From JAFARE01 sp963777285 (GTDB lineage Bacteria; Chloroflexota; Dormibacteria; Aeolococcales; Aeolococcaceae), in assembly GCA_963777285.1 (NCBI GenBank), contig CAVZPR010000001.1, forward strand, positions 992,001 through 1,056,000: 64,000 nt of DNA, given 5' to 3'. Positions 24,606-33,206 of this stretch are shown here, in pieces (positions within the stretch are counted from its first letter, which is position 1; each line of letters begins with the position of its first letter). The notes below the pieces were generated by a model, which made no database searches, was not told the DNA's origin, and was given only the letters and a program-made list of their open reading frames with translations. The position numbers were made by a program, and so were the translations under genes.

Positions 24606-25616
24606 ATGGCTGCTGACGCGATCGAGGTCGAGGGCCTCCACAAGTCGTTCGGCTCGGTGCACGCGCTGCGCGGCATCGACTTCACGGTGCCGCGCGGATC
24701 CGTGCTGGGCATGCTCGGACCCAACGGGGCCGGCAAGACCACGGCCGTCCGCGTGCTCACCACGCTGCTCCGCCCCGACTCGGGCCGGGCGGTGATCGAG
24801 GGTCACGACGTGGTGCACGACGCCGCCGCGGTGCGGCGCTCCATCGCGCTCGCCGGCCAGGCGACGGCCATCCAGCCCGAGCTCACCGGACGCGAGAACC
24901 TGCAGATCATGGGCCGCCTGCACCACCTCCTTGCCGCGGAGGTCGAGTCCAGGGCGACCTCGCTGCTGGAGCGCTTCGATCTGGTCGAGGCCGCGGGACG
25001 CGCCGCGAAGACGTACTCCGGGGGGATGCAGCGACGTCTCGACCTGGCCGCGAGCCTCATCGGCAAGCCGTCTGTGCTCTTCCTCGACGAGCCGACGACG
25101 GGGCTCGACCCCCACGGGCGCCTGGGAATGTGGGAGATCATCCGCGAGCTGGCCGGCGAGGGAACCACCATCCTGCTGACGACGCAGTACCTGGAAGAGG
25201 CCGACGAGCTCGCCGACGACATCATCGTGATCGAGCGCGGCCGCGTCATCGCGCAGGGGTCGTCGGACCAGCTCAAGGACAGGGTGGGTGGCGACGTGCT
25301 CGAGTTCACCGTCCCCGACCGGGACCGGCTGAGCGACGCGGTGTCGGCCGTCGGCGGCCTCACCGACAGCGAGCCGCTGGTCGACAACGAAACGCGCCAG
25401 GTGCGGCTGCGCGTGGGCAACCGTGGCTCGCACGCGCTCGTGGAGGCGGTGCGCCGGCTGGACGCCGCGCGCATCGAGGCGGACGCATTCGCGCTGCGCC
25501 GTCCGTCGCTCGACGACGTGTTCCTGGCGGTCACGGGGCACGCCGCGGAGGCCGAGCCGGAGGTGAAGCCGCGCGGCCGCGGGCGTCGCCCGGCGCAGCA
25601 GCAGGAGGTCGCATGA
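24606..25616 (+). CDS. DrrA-like ABC transporter ATP-binding protein
   Basis: The 336-residue ATPase subunit belongs to an ABC-2 type exporter of the DrrA (daunorubicin resistance) family. Walker A is GPNGAGKTTAV, the signature YSGGMQRRLDLA, Walker B LFLDEPTTGLDP. The usual switch histidine is replaced by Gln in LLTTQYLEEAD, as is common in DrrA. A C-terminal domain of about 100 residues (from VLEFTVPDRDRL) is characteristic of this family. The permease gene overlaps its stop as ATGA, forming a two-gene operon. The transported compound is unknown; drug, lipid or pigment export are all possible. Confidence 0.92.
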   Translation: MAADAIEVEGLHKSFGSVHALRGIDFTVPRGSVLGMLGPNGAGKTTAVRVLTTLLRPDSGRAVIEGHDVVHDAAAVRRSIALAGQATAIQPELTGRENLQIMGRLHHLLAAEVESRATSLLERFDLVEAAGRAAKTYSGGMQRRLDLAASLIGKPSVLFLDEPTTGLDPHGRLGMWEIIRELAGEGTTILLTTQYLEEADELADDIIVIERGRVIAQGSSDQLKDRVGGDVLEFTVPDRDRLSDAVSAVGGLTDSEPLVDNETRQVRLRVGNRGSHALVEAVRRLDAARIEADAFALRRPSLDDVFLAVTGHAAEAEPEVKPRGRGRRPAQQQEVA

Positions 25617-26443
25617 CCACAGCCGTCGCCGCCATCCCCGCCCGCCGTCCCGGCGCGACGCAGCTCGCCCGCTGGGCGATCAGCGACTCGCTGGTGATGA
25701 CCAAGCGCAACCTGCTGGTCTGGCTGCGCGTGCCCGCGTACATCGTGTTCACCGTTGTGCAGCCGGTGATCTTCGTGCTGCTGTTCCGCTACGTGTTCGG
25801 CGGCGCGATCCACGTGGCCAACCCAGGCGGGTACGTCAACTTCCTGCTTCCCGGCATCATCGGACAGACGGCCGCTTTTGCCACGTTCGCAACGGCCATC
25901 GCTCTCGCGCAGGAGGTGCAGAAGGGCGTCATCGACCGGCTGCGCTCGCTGCCCATGGCGCGCTCAGCGGTGCTCGCGGGCAGGCTCATGGCGGATGCGG
26001 TGCGGATGATGGTGACGCTGCTGGTGATCGTCGGCGTCGGCTACGCGGTCGGCTTCCGCTTCCAGAACGGAGTTCCGGCCGCGATTGGCATGATCTTGCT
26101 CGCCGAGGTCTTCGGCGTCACGGTCTGCTGCGTGTCCGCATTCATCGGCCTCGCCATCAAGGACGAGGAGTCGGTGCAGGCATTCGGTCTCATCTGGCTG
26201 TTCCCGCTCACGTTCGTCAGCTCGGCGTTCGTGCCCATCCAGTCGATGCCGGGCTGGATGCAGGCCTTCGCCAACAACCAGCCCGTGACGCTGGTGATCA
26301 ACGCGATGCGTGCGCTCGCGCTGGGCAACGGCCCCGGCGTGCCGCCGCTCAATCCCAGCCTGTGGCAGGCGCTGGCGTGGCTGGCGGGCGTGCTCATCGT
26401 CTTCGCGCCGCTCGCCGTGCGCGCCTACCGCCGGGCCTCCTGA
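25613..26443 (+). CDS. DrrB-like ABC-2 type permease
   Basis: The 276-residue membrane protein has six predicted helices and is the permease partner of the preceding DrrA-like ATPase. The N-terminal arm (about 40 residues) precedes the first helix ILRVPAY-like region, and the family motif FLLPGIIGQTAAFATF and AFVPIQSMPGWMQAFANNQPV match ABC-2 (DrrB/NodJ) permeases. ATG 25613 overlaps the ATPase stop (ATGA) and has GGAGG five bases upstream, so expression is coupled. It faces the next gene tail to tail with ten bases between. Substrate unknown. Confidence 0.92.
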   Translation: MTTAVAAIPARRPGATQLARWAISDSLVMTKRNLLVWLRVPAYIVFTVVQPVIFVLLFRYVFGGAIHVANPGGYVNFLLPGIIGQTAAFATFATAIALAQEVQKGVIDRLRSLPMARSAVLAGRLMADAVRMMVTLLVIVGVGYAVGFRFQNGVPAAIGMILLAEVFGVTVCCVSAFIGLAIKDEESVQAFGLIWLFPLTFVSSAFVPIQSMPGWMQAFANNQPVTLVINAMRALALGNGPGVPPLNPSLWQALAWLAGVLIVFAPLAVRAYRRAS

Positions 26444-26453
26444 GGGCCGCGGG

Positions 26454-27257
26454 TCAGGCTGCCCGCGAAGTCCGCGTGCGCGCCGGGACACGGCGCAGCA
26501 CGGCCAGCGTGGCCGCCTGCACGCCGATCGCGACAGCGGCCGCGACCACGTAGGTCACCGCGAGACCGGCGGTGGGCAGCAGCTGCGCCACCAGCGCGAA
26601 GAACGCCGTGGCCGCGAAGAGCCCGAAGAGCAGGCCGCGTCCGGCGACGATGGCCGCGGCGGAGCCGGCGCGCCGATGCGGGTACACGATGAAGAGCGCG
26701 CCGAAGAGCGGGAACGGCGATACGAGACCCGCCAGTGTGGCGCCGATCCGAGGTGCGATCGCGGTGACGAGAACCACGAGGCTGGTGGCGAGCGCAGCGC
26801 GCACCACGACGTCGGTGGCGGCGCGGACCTGGGGCGCGCGGGGCTCGGGGACGGAGGCCGGCAGCGCCGGCAGCATGGCCAGCGCGAAAGCCACCGCGCC
26901 CGCCGCTATCAGCAGGGCGGGCACCGCGGTGAGGAGCAGCGTGTTGAGCCCCAGCGTGGCCACGGCGAACGCGGCGCAGCCCGCCGCCAATGACGGCGCC
27001 CAACCCAGGCGCACAGCGGCCCACGCGTAGGCGAGCGCGAATGCTGCTTGCGATGCGGTGCCGGCCAGGATGCCGGTGGCGGCGGCGGTGGCGAACCCGG
27101 ACCCGTGGTCGAGCGCGAGGAAGACCACGACGGGTGCCGACGTGAAGGGGATGCCGACCAGCCAGCCGCCGAACGACGGTCCGAAGCGGCGCGCCAGCAG
27201 CGTGGCCAGGCCCACGGCGATGGGCGTGATCGTCAGCTTGAAGAGCAGAAGATCCAC
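26454..27257 (-). CDS. Polytopic membrane protein of unknown function
   Basis: I do not recognise a named family with confidence. The 267-residue product is almost entirely hydrophobic with about eight to ten helices. It appears to contain two similar halves: a Gly/Pro-rich GGWLVGIPFTSAPVVVFLA in the first and GLVSPFPLFGALFIVYPH in the second, each followed by a Gly/Ala-rich helix. Such internal repeats are common in transporters. GTG 27257 puts the first helix (LLLFKLTITPIAVGL) at the N-terminus; the in-frame extension upstream is Arg/His-rich and looks non-coding. It diverges by 18 bases from a small membrane protein gene at 27276, so the two promoters must overlap. Confidence 0.7.
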   Translation of the reverse strand: MDLLLFKLTITPIAVGLATLLARRFGPSFGGWLVGIPFTSAPVVVFLALDHGSGFATAAATGILAGTASQAAFALAYAWAAVRLGWAPSLAAGCAAFAVATLGLNTLLLTAVPALLIAAGAVAFALAMLPALPASVPEPRAPQVRAATDVVVRAALATSLVVLVTAIAPRIGATLAGLVSPFPLFGALFIVYPHRRAGSAAAIVAGRGLLFGLFAATAFFALVAQLLPTAGLAVTYVVAAAVAIGVQAATLAVLRRVPARTRTSRAA

Positions 27258-27275
27258 CGCCCGTATGCTGCGTGA

Positions 27276-27449
27276 ATGGTCGCGGTGATCATCATCCTGG
27301 CTCTCGCGGTGGCGATCGGCGCCCTGGTGTGGTGGGGCACGGGGCTGCCGCCGACGCGGCCCCGACCCGGCAGCCGCCATCGCGGGGACACGTACACGAC
27401 GATCCACGAGCGGCTGCAGCGCCGCCGCGACAGGACGCCACGCGGCTGA
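27276..27449 (+). CDS. Small single-pass membrane protein (57 aa)
   Basis: The short protein starts at ATG 27276 with a hydrophobic helix (VAVIIILALAVAIGALVWW, about residues 2-20), then a Pro/Arg-rich basic tail (about 25-57) that would lie in the cytosol. Sequence composition and third-position GC are coding-like, and the gene ends exactly at a hairpin. There is no recognisable family. Its start lies 18 bases from the start of the divergent membrane protein gene. Confidence 0.55.
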   Translation: MVAVIIILALAVAIGALVWWGTGLPPTRPRPGSRHRGDTYTTIHERLQRRRDRTPRG

Positions 27450-27472
27450 ACCGGCGGCCGATCGCCGGTTCA
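27447..27472. terminator. Hairpin between converging small genes
   Basis: A perfect 10-base stem, TGAACCGGCG/CGCCGGTTCA with a 6-base loop, begins at the stop codon of the 57-residue gene and faces the end of the Ser-rich gene at 27525. It is symmetrical and lacks a T tract on either strand, so it may act as a bidirectional, non-canonical terminator. Confidence 0.6.
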
Positions 27473-27524
27473 GGAATCGGCGACGGAATGCGGATGGCAG
27501 CGCGTTGCCGCCATCCGCACCGTC

Positions 27525-27779
27525 TCACATGTTCGGGCAGTTCGGATGCGTGGTGCTCGTGCTGCCGCTGCTGGAGCTGCCACTGGAGCTCGATGAGCTC
27601 GAGGACGGCGAGGGGCTTGCGGTCGTCGCGGCGTGTGCCACGACGAGGCCTCCCCCCAGCCCGCCCAGCGCGAAGCCCGAGGCGGCGACCGCGATGGCCA
27701 TCCGTCTCTTCACCCGGCTCAACCGGGTGCGGGGTGGCTCCGGCACCGGTGGCGGAGCGGGTTCGTATGTGTCGTTCAT
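27525..27779 (-). CDS. Small membrane-anchored protein with Ser-rich tail
   Basis: The 84-residue protein has a Pro-rich cytosolic N-terminus, a basic stretch (SRVKRR), one hydrophobic Gly/Ala-rich segment (MAIAVAASGFALGGLGGGLVVAHA, about 27-50) that could be an anchor or signal, and a low-complexity tail of Ser/Thr/Gly ending HPNCPNM. ATG 27779 has AAGGA eight bases upstream; GTG 27782 is in frame just before it. The tail's single Cys could be modified or bind metal. No family is recognised. Confidence 0.6.
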   Translation of the reverse strand: MNDTYEPAPPPVPEPPRTRLSRVKRRMAIAVAASGFALGGLGGGLVVAHAATTASPSPSSSSSSSSGSSSSGSTSTTHPNCPNM

Positions 27780-27989
27780 CACGTGTTTCCTTCTGTGTGT
27801 CTGCTGTGGTTGCTGTCGATGCGGTCCAGGATGGGTTGCCGTTTGTCGTGTTCAGGTCACATGGGTCATCACCTCGCATTGACTGACGCTGTTGGATGTC
27901 ATGCGACGACGATGCGCCGACAACCTCAGAGAACCCTGAGCGCCGTGGCAGAGAACGCTGTGCGTTCGAAGCCCGCCTACACTCGCCGG

Positions 27990-29039
27990 ATGCGTGCTCC
28001 CGCCTGCGTTGTCGCGCTCTCGTGCATGACGCTGCTCGCGAGCTGCGGCGCACCGCCAGTGCAAGCCGGGCCGCGCAGCATGGGCGCCGGGCTGCAGGGC
28101 CCGGCAGGGCTCGCCGCCTCCGTGTACGCGCGCGGTTTGCCGCACGTGGCAGCGCTCGTCGTCGACGCCGCGGGCAGGTTGTGGGCGGCGACCGCGGCGT
28201 ACAGCGACGCGCAGGCGGGCAACGACGGCGTGTACGTCGTCAGCACAGCTGCTGCGGCACCGCGCAAGGTGATCGGCGGCCTGCGCACACCACTCGGGTT
28301 GCTGTGGTATGGGGCCGCGCTGTACGTCGCCTCCAAGGAACGTGTGGAGGCATACAGCGGCTTCGACGGCGCGCATTTCACACACGTGCGAACGGTGCTG
28401 TCGCTGCCCGCCGGTGTCGGCGAGCTGAACACGATGGTGCTCGCGCCGGACGGGATGATCCTCATGGGCGTGTCGGCGTCGTGTGACCACTGCACGCCCG
28501 CGTCGCCGTACTCGGCGGCAGTCCTCGCGTTCCGGCCCGACGGCGGCGGACTGCACGTCTTCGCATCACACATCCGCGCGCCGGTGGGGCTCGCGCTGTT
28601 TCCCGGGACCGACGACCTCTTCGTCACCATGAACCAGCGCGACGATCTCGGCGGCGCCACCCCGGGTGACTGGCTCGCGCTCGTGCGCCAGGGCCAGTCG
28701 TGGGGGTCACCGGCCTGCTACGGCCAGGGCGGCATCGCGTGCAGGGGCGTACCCGCGCCGCTCGCGGTCCTGGCCAGGCACGCCGCGGTCAGCGACGTGG
28801 TCATCGTCACCGGGCAGCTCGGCGCCGGTGTTGGCACCGCGGCTCTCGCTGCAGAGTGGGCCACGGGCGCCATCGCCGACGTGACGCTGCACCGCGCAGG
28901 CGGTGCATATCAGGCGGCCGTGTCGACGCCGATCACCGGCATGCGCATGCCTGTCGCGCTGGTGCTCGGTCCGGATGGGGCGCTCTACGCAGGCGACTGG
29001 GACAGCGGCACCGTGTTCCGCATCGCCGCTGCGTCGTGA
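27990..29039 (+). CDS. Sorbosone dehydrogenase/soluble glucose dehydrogenase-like propeller lipoprotein
   Basis: The 349-residue lipoprotein has a signal ending LLASCGAPP (Cys near 17) and a six-bladed beta-propeller resembling soluble quinoprotein glucose/sorbosone dehydrogenases and NHL/SMP-30-like proteins. Repeating strands such as VAALVVDAAGRLWAAT, TPLGLLWYGAALYVA and MPVALVLGPDGALYAGDWDSGTVFRI mark the blades. Possible disulfide cysteines are in SCDHC and ACYGQGGIAC. ATG 27990 gives the lipoprotein signal; the frame is open upstream but lacks coding character. PQQ-binding residues cannot be verified by eye, so enzymatic activity is uncertain and a purely binding role is possible. Confidence 0.75.
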   Translation: MRAPACVVALSCMTLLASCGAPPVQAGPRSMGAGLQGPAGLAASVYARGLPHVAALVVDAAGRLWAATAAYSDAQAGNDGVYVVSTAAAAPRKVIGGLRTPLGLLWYGAALYVASKERVEAYSGFDGAHFTHVRTVLSLPAGVGELNTMVLAPDGMILMGVSASCDHCTPASPYSAAVLAFRPDGGGLHVFASHIRAPVGLALFPGTDDLFVTMNQRDDLGGATPGDWLALVRQGQSWGSPACYGQGGIACRGVPAPLAVLARHAAVSDVVIVTGQLGAGVGTAALAAEWATGAIADVTLHRAGGAYQAAVSTPITGMRMPVALVLGPDGALYAGDWDSGTVFRIAAAS

Positions 29040-29110
29040 GGCACGGCACGTCTCAGCTCGGAGTGAACGTGGTGCTCCAGTTGCAGCGCGCGAAGCGAAG
29101 TATGCGGCGC

Positions 29111-30250
29111 TCAGCCGCCCTGCTCGAGGCTCACGCCCAGGGGCGCCGGGTGCAGGCCGCGCGCTTGCACGATGCCGAGCAGGTGCACCAGGTCGCCGTA
29201 GAGACCCGGAACCCAGTGCAGGATGACGATCTCGCCCGCGTGCAGAGGTCCGCCGTCGTATGTGCTGAGTTGCCCGTTCGCCATCACCGCGCTCCACAAC
29301 ACCACCTGCCTCAGTCCGGCCTGCGCCGCGGCCACGTCGACGCTGCGGTCGACGTATCCATAGGGTGGCCGGCCCAGCAGCGGCGTGACACCGAACCACG
29401 TTTCGAACTCGTGAGCCGCGGCGGCCCACTGACCCTCGGCGCCTGCGTCGCTGAGCAGCGTCAGATTCGGATGCGACATCGTGTGGTCGTCGATCTCGCC
29501 GCCTGCGGCGACGAACGCTCTCCAGAACGGCAGATGTCTCGCCGCAGCGTGCGCGGTGAGAAACGTCGTCAGGGGCAGATGGTCGCGCTGCATGAGCGCG
29601 ATCACGCGGCTGTCCGGGTACCAGCCGTCGTCGATCGTGATGTAGACCGCGCCGTGCACCGGTGGTCCGAAGAAGACCTCCGGCGCCGGTGGCGGCAGGT
29701 GCACCGGTCGCTGCGGCGGAGCCGTCGGGGTCGCGGGTATGGACAGCGGTATCTGCGCCTGCTCGCCCAACTCGGCCACGACGTCGAGGGTCGACGAGCA
29801 GAGCTGGGTTCGTCGCGGGAACGCCAGCGTAGTGATCCAGCTCAAGCCCGCGGGCAACCCGCACGGTGCGTCACGCGGCTTCACCGGCATCGAGAAGTGC
29901 AGCGCCATCAGACGCGAATCGACTCGCGTGCTCACGACGGCGGGTAGCGGCGGCACCGCCACGGCGACCTCTTGCGCCGACGACCAGAGGCCGGCGATCC
30001 CGACGGTGATCGTGCTGGTGCGCCCCGGCTGGAGCGTGAAGCTCATCCGCGACCCGCGACCTGCACCGCTCACCAGGGTGCTCTGCGTCAGCAACCAGGG
30101 CGCGAGCGGCCCTGCGCCCGGCGCCAGCGCAACCGTCAGCTGGTTGTCGGCGCGGCGCAGGCTCCAGGTGACGTGCGGCCGGCCCAGCGCCACGCCCACA
30201 ATCACGATTGCGGCGACGACCACGGCTGCGAGCGCTCCCACCCAAAGCAC
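29111..30250 (-). CDS. Membrane-anchored polysaccharide deacetylase (NodB domain)
   Basis: The protein has an N-terminal membrane anchor (VLWVGALAAVVVAAIVIVGVAL), an Ig-like beta region (about 30-190) and a C-terminal NodB homology domain. Motif 1 is YITIDDG, motif 2 DDHTMSHPNL with the two metal-binding histidines, and motif 3 RPPYGY. It probably removes acetyl groups from peptidoglycan or another cell-surface glycan outside the membrane. GTG 30250 is the first standard start. The frame stays open upstream through a Pro/Ala-rich, coding-like stretch (to about 30390) and four arginines before the anchor. The true N-terminus may therefore be longer with an unusual start. The gene follows a small basic-protein gene on the same strand. 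Confidence 0.85.
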   Translation of the reverse strand: MLWVGALAAVVVAAIVIVGVALGRPHVTWSLRRADNQLTVALAPGAGPLAPWLLTQSTLVSGAGRGSRMSFTLQPGRTSTITVGIAGLWSSAQEVAVAVPPLPAVVSTRVDSRLMALHFSMPVKPRDAPCGLPAGLSWITTLAFPRRTQLCSSTLDVVAELGEQAQIPLSIPATPTAPPQRPVHLPPPAPEVFFGPPVHGAVYITIDDGWYPDSRVIALMQRDHLPLTTFLTAHAAARHLPFWRAFVAAGGEIDDHTMSHPNLTLLSDAGAEGQWAAAAHEFETWFGVTPLLGRPPYGYVDRSVDVAAAQAGLRQVVLWSAVMANGQLSTYDGGPLHAGEIVILHWVPGLYGDLVHLLGIVQARGLHPAPLGVSLEQGG

Positions 30251-30390
30251 TGTCCGCCGCCTGCGCGGCGCCGGCGCAACGGACAGAGCTTCTTCCAGCG
30301 GGGCGGGCGTCGGCGCGGAGGCGACCGCCGGCAGCGCCGGTTCAGCCGCCGCGGGCGGCTTCGGTGCGGGCCGGGCGCGGCGGCCCGGCG

Positions 30391-30660
30391 CTAGCGCTTG
30401 CCCAGTGCCCTTGCGAGCTCGGCGCGGCCCATCTTGGAGCGTCCGGGAAGGTTCCGGCGCTTGGCGATCTCGTACAGCTCGGCGCGGGTCTTGGGCTCGC
30501 TTGCGCCGCTGCGCTTGCGCTGCGCCACCGCCGCCGCCTGCTTTCCCAGCGCCGTTCGCGTTGCCTTGGGCATGTTCGCGATGCTGCGCTTTGACTTGGC
30601 GGCGCTGATCGCCTTGCGGATGTTCTTCTTTGCCGCGGTCCGCTGCTTTGCGCTGGCCAT
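30391..30660 (-). CDS. Small basic protein with Rho_N/SAP-like C-terminus
   Basis: The 89-residue, highly basic protein has an Ala/Lys-rich N-terminal half (KQRTAAKKNIRKAISAAKSKR, shared with several small actinobacterial proteins) and a C-terminal helix-turn-helix-like segment (TRAELYEIAKRRNLPGRSKMGRAELARAL, here named by its TRAELYEIA and MGRAELARAL ends). That segment resembles the Rho N-terminal/SAP fold that binds nucleic acid. A strong ribosome site (GGGAGGTGA) precedes ATG 30660. It is likely a DNA- or RNA-associated chromosomal protein; the function is inferred from composition only. Confidence 0.75.
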   Translation of the reverse strand: MASAKQRTAAKKNIRKAISAAKSKRSIANMPKATRTALGKQAAAVAQRKRSGASEPKTRAELYEIAKRRNLPGRSKMGRAELARALGKR

Positions 30661-30806
30661 GGGTCACCTCCCGTGTCCTCGACAACAGCACTTCCTCGGG
30701 AGCGATCCGCTCCTCTGACTCAATACCGGTGCCGACGTCGACAACACCCCATGCTACGCCGAGATCGGGTGCAGCGAGCAGGGGAGATGACTTCGCGCAT
30801 GTAGCG

Positions 30807-31631
30807 CTACTTCCGGCTGACGCCGCTGCTAGGCGCGGCAACGTGGCCGGCCAGGAACTGCTCCCAGCTGAGGCGCCCAACGGCGTGCTCCGGAGCCAGA
30901 TTCGCACCCATACGCACCGCGCGCGCCGCTCCTCCCGGCAGGCGGAGTGGGAAGAGTGCGCGACGCTTGCCAACAGCCTGCAAATAGCTGTGGAGCAGAT
31001 CCGAAAGCAGGTACGTCCGCGGGCCCGCGATGTCGGAGACGAGGCCGCTCGGTGCGCCGAGTGCGAGCTCGACGAGGCGCGCCGCCACTTCGTCGGTGTC
31101 GACCGGCTGGAAGCGGAATCCGGACGGCACCGGTATCGCGGGCAGCTTGGCCATCTGGCGCGCCACCAGCAGGATCAGGTCGTAGAACTGGGTGGCACGC
31201 AGCGTCGTCCAGGGCAGGCCGGAGGCTTCGAGGACCTGCTCGGCGGCGCGCTTCGACGCGAAGTAGCCGAACATCGCGCGGTCCACGGCGCTGACCACAG
31301 GCACCGTGTCGGCGCCGACGACCGAGATGTACACGATGTGCGTGGCGCCGGCGGACGACGCCGCGCGAACAAGATTGCGGGTCTTCTCGGCGTCGCCCTT
31401 GGCGCTGCCGGCGCAGTGCACGATCGTCTTGATGCCGGCGACCGCCGATGCCACGCCTTCGCCGGTGGTCAGGTCGCCGGTGACGAACTCCACGCCCTCG
31501 GCCGCAGCATCGCGACGCCGCGTGAGCACGCGCACGTCGCACCCGGCGTCGCGCAGGCGCCGGACCACCCGGCGTCCCAGCGTTCCCGTGCCGCCGGTGA
31601 CCAGGATCCGCTGGTCGGCTTGATGCTCCAT
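30807..31631 (-). CDS. Atypical SDR / NmrA-like NAD(P)-binding protein
   Basis: The 274-residue protein has an N-terminal Rossmann fold with the GGTGTLGRR dinucleotide motif and VLTRR at the end of beta-2, which favours NADP(H). The segment TIVHCAGSAKGD and the YFASKRAAEQVLEASGLPWTTLRATQFYD region match atypical SDRs (SDR5/NmrA-type), where the usual Tyr-Lys dyad is altered. ATG 31631 is preceded by AAGGAG six bases upstream. Likely an NADP-sensing or reductase protein in the cytosol. The substrate is unknown. It is divergent from the lipoprotein gene at 31797. Confidence 0.82.
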   Translation of the reverse strand: MEHQADQRILVTGGTGTLGRRVVRRLRDAGCDVRVLTRRRDAAAEGVEFVTGDLTTGEGVASAVAGIKTIVHCAGSAKGDAEKTRNLVRAASSAGATHIVYISVVGADTVPVVSAVDRAMFGYFASKRAAEQVLEASGLPWTTLRATQFYDLILLVARQMAKLPAIPVPSGFRFQPVDTDEVAARLVELALGAPSGLVSDIAGPRTYLLSDLLHSYLQAVGKRRALFPLRLPGGAARAVRMGANLAPEHAVGRLSWEQFLAGHVAAPSSGVSRK

Positions 31632-31796
31632 CGTGGCTCCTTTTGAGGGAGGGGGCGCTGTCGCTGTCCGTGCTACTCCGCAGGCCGCAGGCGCGTGCAG
31701 GTCCGGCGTCGCGTAGCGTGCGCCTTCGGTAGCGTGGCGCGCGTGATACGGCCGGCACGGAACCAGGTTCCCGCCGCGCGCGTTCCACTAAGCGAC

Positions 31797-33104
31797 GTGA
31801 AGCGTCTTGCAGTAGCGGTCGTTGCCCTGGTCGCACTGCTCGCAGCGGCCTGCGCGCCAGCCTCGAGCGCTCGGACCGCACACCCAGCAGCAAGCTCGGT
31901 GATGTCGCCCAGTGCGGGTACGACGCAGCCCCTGTCATCGCTGGCGGTGGCCACGTCGCTCCCTCGCGTCAACGGAATCGTGCCCAAGGAGGCGAGCGAT
32001 GGCTGCACACCCGAGACCTTGGCTTTCGTCGATGCAGAACATGGGTGGCTTGCACTGGGCAGTGTGATTCTCGCAACCAGCGATGGCGGCGCCACCTGGG
32101 CGCAGCAGTACCACGCGACTGAGCCCATGGCGAACATCCAAGACATCGACTTCGTCGATGCGGAGCACGGGTTCGCCGTTGTCGGCTGGTCCGGGCCCGA
32201 TACCGCGGCGGGGATCCAATTTCACGAAATCGTGGTCGGGACGGCGAACGGCGGACTCACCTGGTCGGTGGTCACGCCGGAGCAAGCCGGGATTCAATGC
32301 CTCGACTTTCTGACCCCCGCCATCGGATACGCCATCACTGCGGGCCAGAACCTGGCCGTGACGTCCGACCGTGGCTGGCACTGGCGCCGGCTTGCCGCCG
32401 TTGCTGCACCGGACGCAACCTGCTTCGGGGCCGGCGGCTCCGGCTGGGTGGTGAGCCCAAGTGGAGTTGAGCGAACCTCAGACGGCGGCGCCAGCTGGGC
32501 CTCGGTGACGGTGCCCGGTGCGACCTTTCTGTCGACCGACACCCGGCTCGAATGTTTCGGACACACCGTGTGGCTGTCGAGCGTATTCGGGGCTGGGATG
32601 AACCAGGAAGCCGCGCTGGTCATGCGCAGCCTCGATGACGGCGCGCACTGGCGAGTGGTTGACAACCAGGGGATCGGCGGTCAACAGCCTGGCACCCCGC
32701 AAGCGCCACGCATCTTGGCAGCGCATCCGGGCCCGTTCCAGCTCACGAGCCAAAACGATGCCTGCCTCACGAGCTACGACTCGGTGGCCACCGATGTTCA
32801 GCTGACCGTCACCAGCGACGGCGGATACTCATTTGCCCAGCGTCCGGTCGTTGTGAACGAGAAGGACAACTCCCGCGTGAGCCCTGATGCCCTGTCGTTC
32901 GTCACCCCCGCAGATGGCTGGCTGCTGATGGATGCAACGCCGCAGCAAATCGAGACATCCGCCTTGTCACTTGCGCGTACCGGCGGAGCGAGGCTCGCTG
33001 GAGGATTGTCCCCCCGCCATCTCACGCTGTTGCACACGTCGACTTCCGGATCCTCCTGGACGCCCGTCGCGGAGTTCCTCGGCTCGAGCCAGGTCGTGCT
33101 GTAG
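31797..33104 (+). CDS. Ycf48/BNR-like beta-propeller lipoprotein
   Basis: The 435-residue exported lipoprotein has a signal ending LLAAACAPASS and a propeller of repeats with the Asp-box-like motif TSDGGATW (also TANGGLTW, TSDRGWHW, TSDGGASW, TSDGGYSF), typical of sialidase/Ycf48-type propellers. Intervening strands follow the pattern FVDAEHGWLAL and FVDAEHGFAVVG. Five or six blades can be counted. GTG 31797 gives the lipoprotein signal; an in-frame GTG/ATG further upstream would add residues without signal character. The ligand is unknown. It is probably a surface protein, not a photosystem factor, because no photosynthesis genes are nearby. Confidence 0.8.
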   Translation: MKRLAVAVVALVALLAAACAPASSARTAHPAASSVMSPSAGTTQPLSSLAVATSLPRVNGIVPKEASDGCTPETLAFVDAEHGWLALGSVILATSDGGATWAQQYHATEPMANIQDIDFVDAEHGFAVVGWSGPDTAAGIQFHEIVVGTANGGLTWSVVTPEQAGIQCLDFLTPAIGYAITAGQNLAVTSDRGWHWRRLAAVAAPDATCFGAGGSGWVVSPSGVERTSDGGASWASVTVPGATFLSTDTRLECFGHTVWLSSVFGAGMNQEAALVMRSLDDGAHWRVVDNQGIGGQQPGTPQAPRILAAHPGPFQLTSQNDACLTSYDSVATDVQLTVTSDGGYSFAQRPVVVNEKDNSRVSPDALSFVTPADGWLLMDATPQQIETSALSLARTGGARLAGGLSPRHLTLLHTSTSGSSWTPVAEFLGSSQVVL

Positions 33105-33206
33105 CGGCGTCTCGTCTAGGCGCGCCGCGGCTTTCCTCACCCCTCAGCGCTCGCAGCAGCGGCGTATGCTCGGGCGACGCGGCAGGCGTGTGAGGAGGAG
33201 ACGGCG

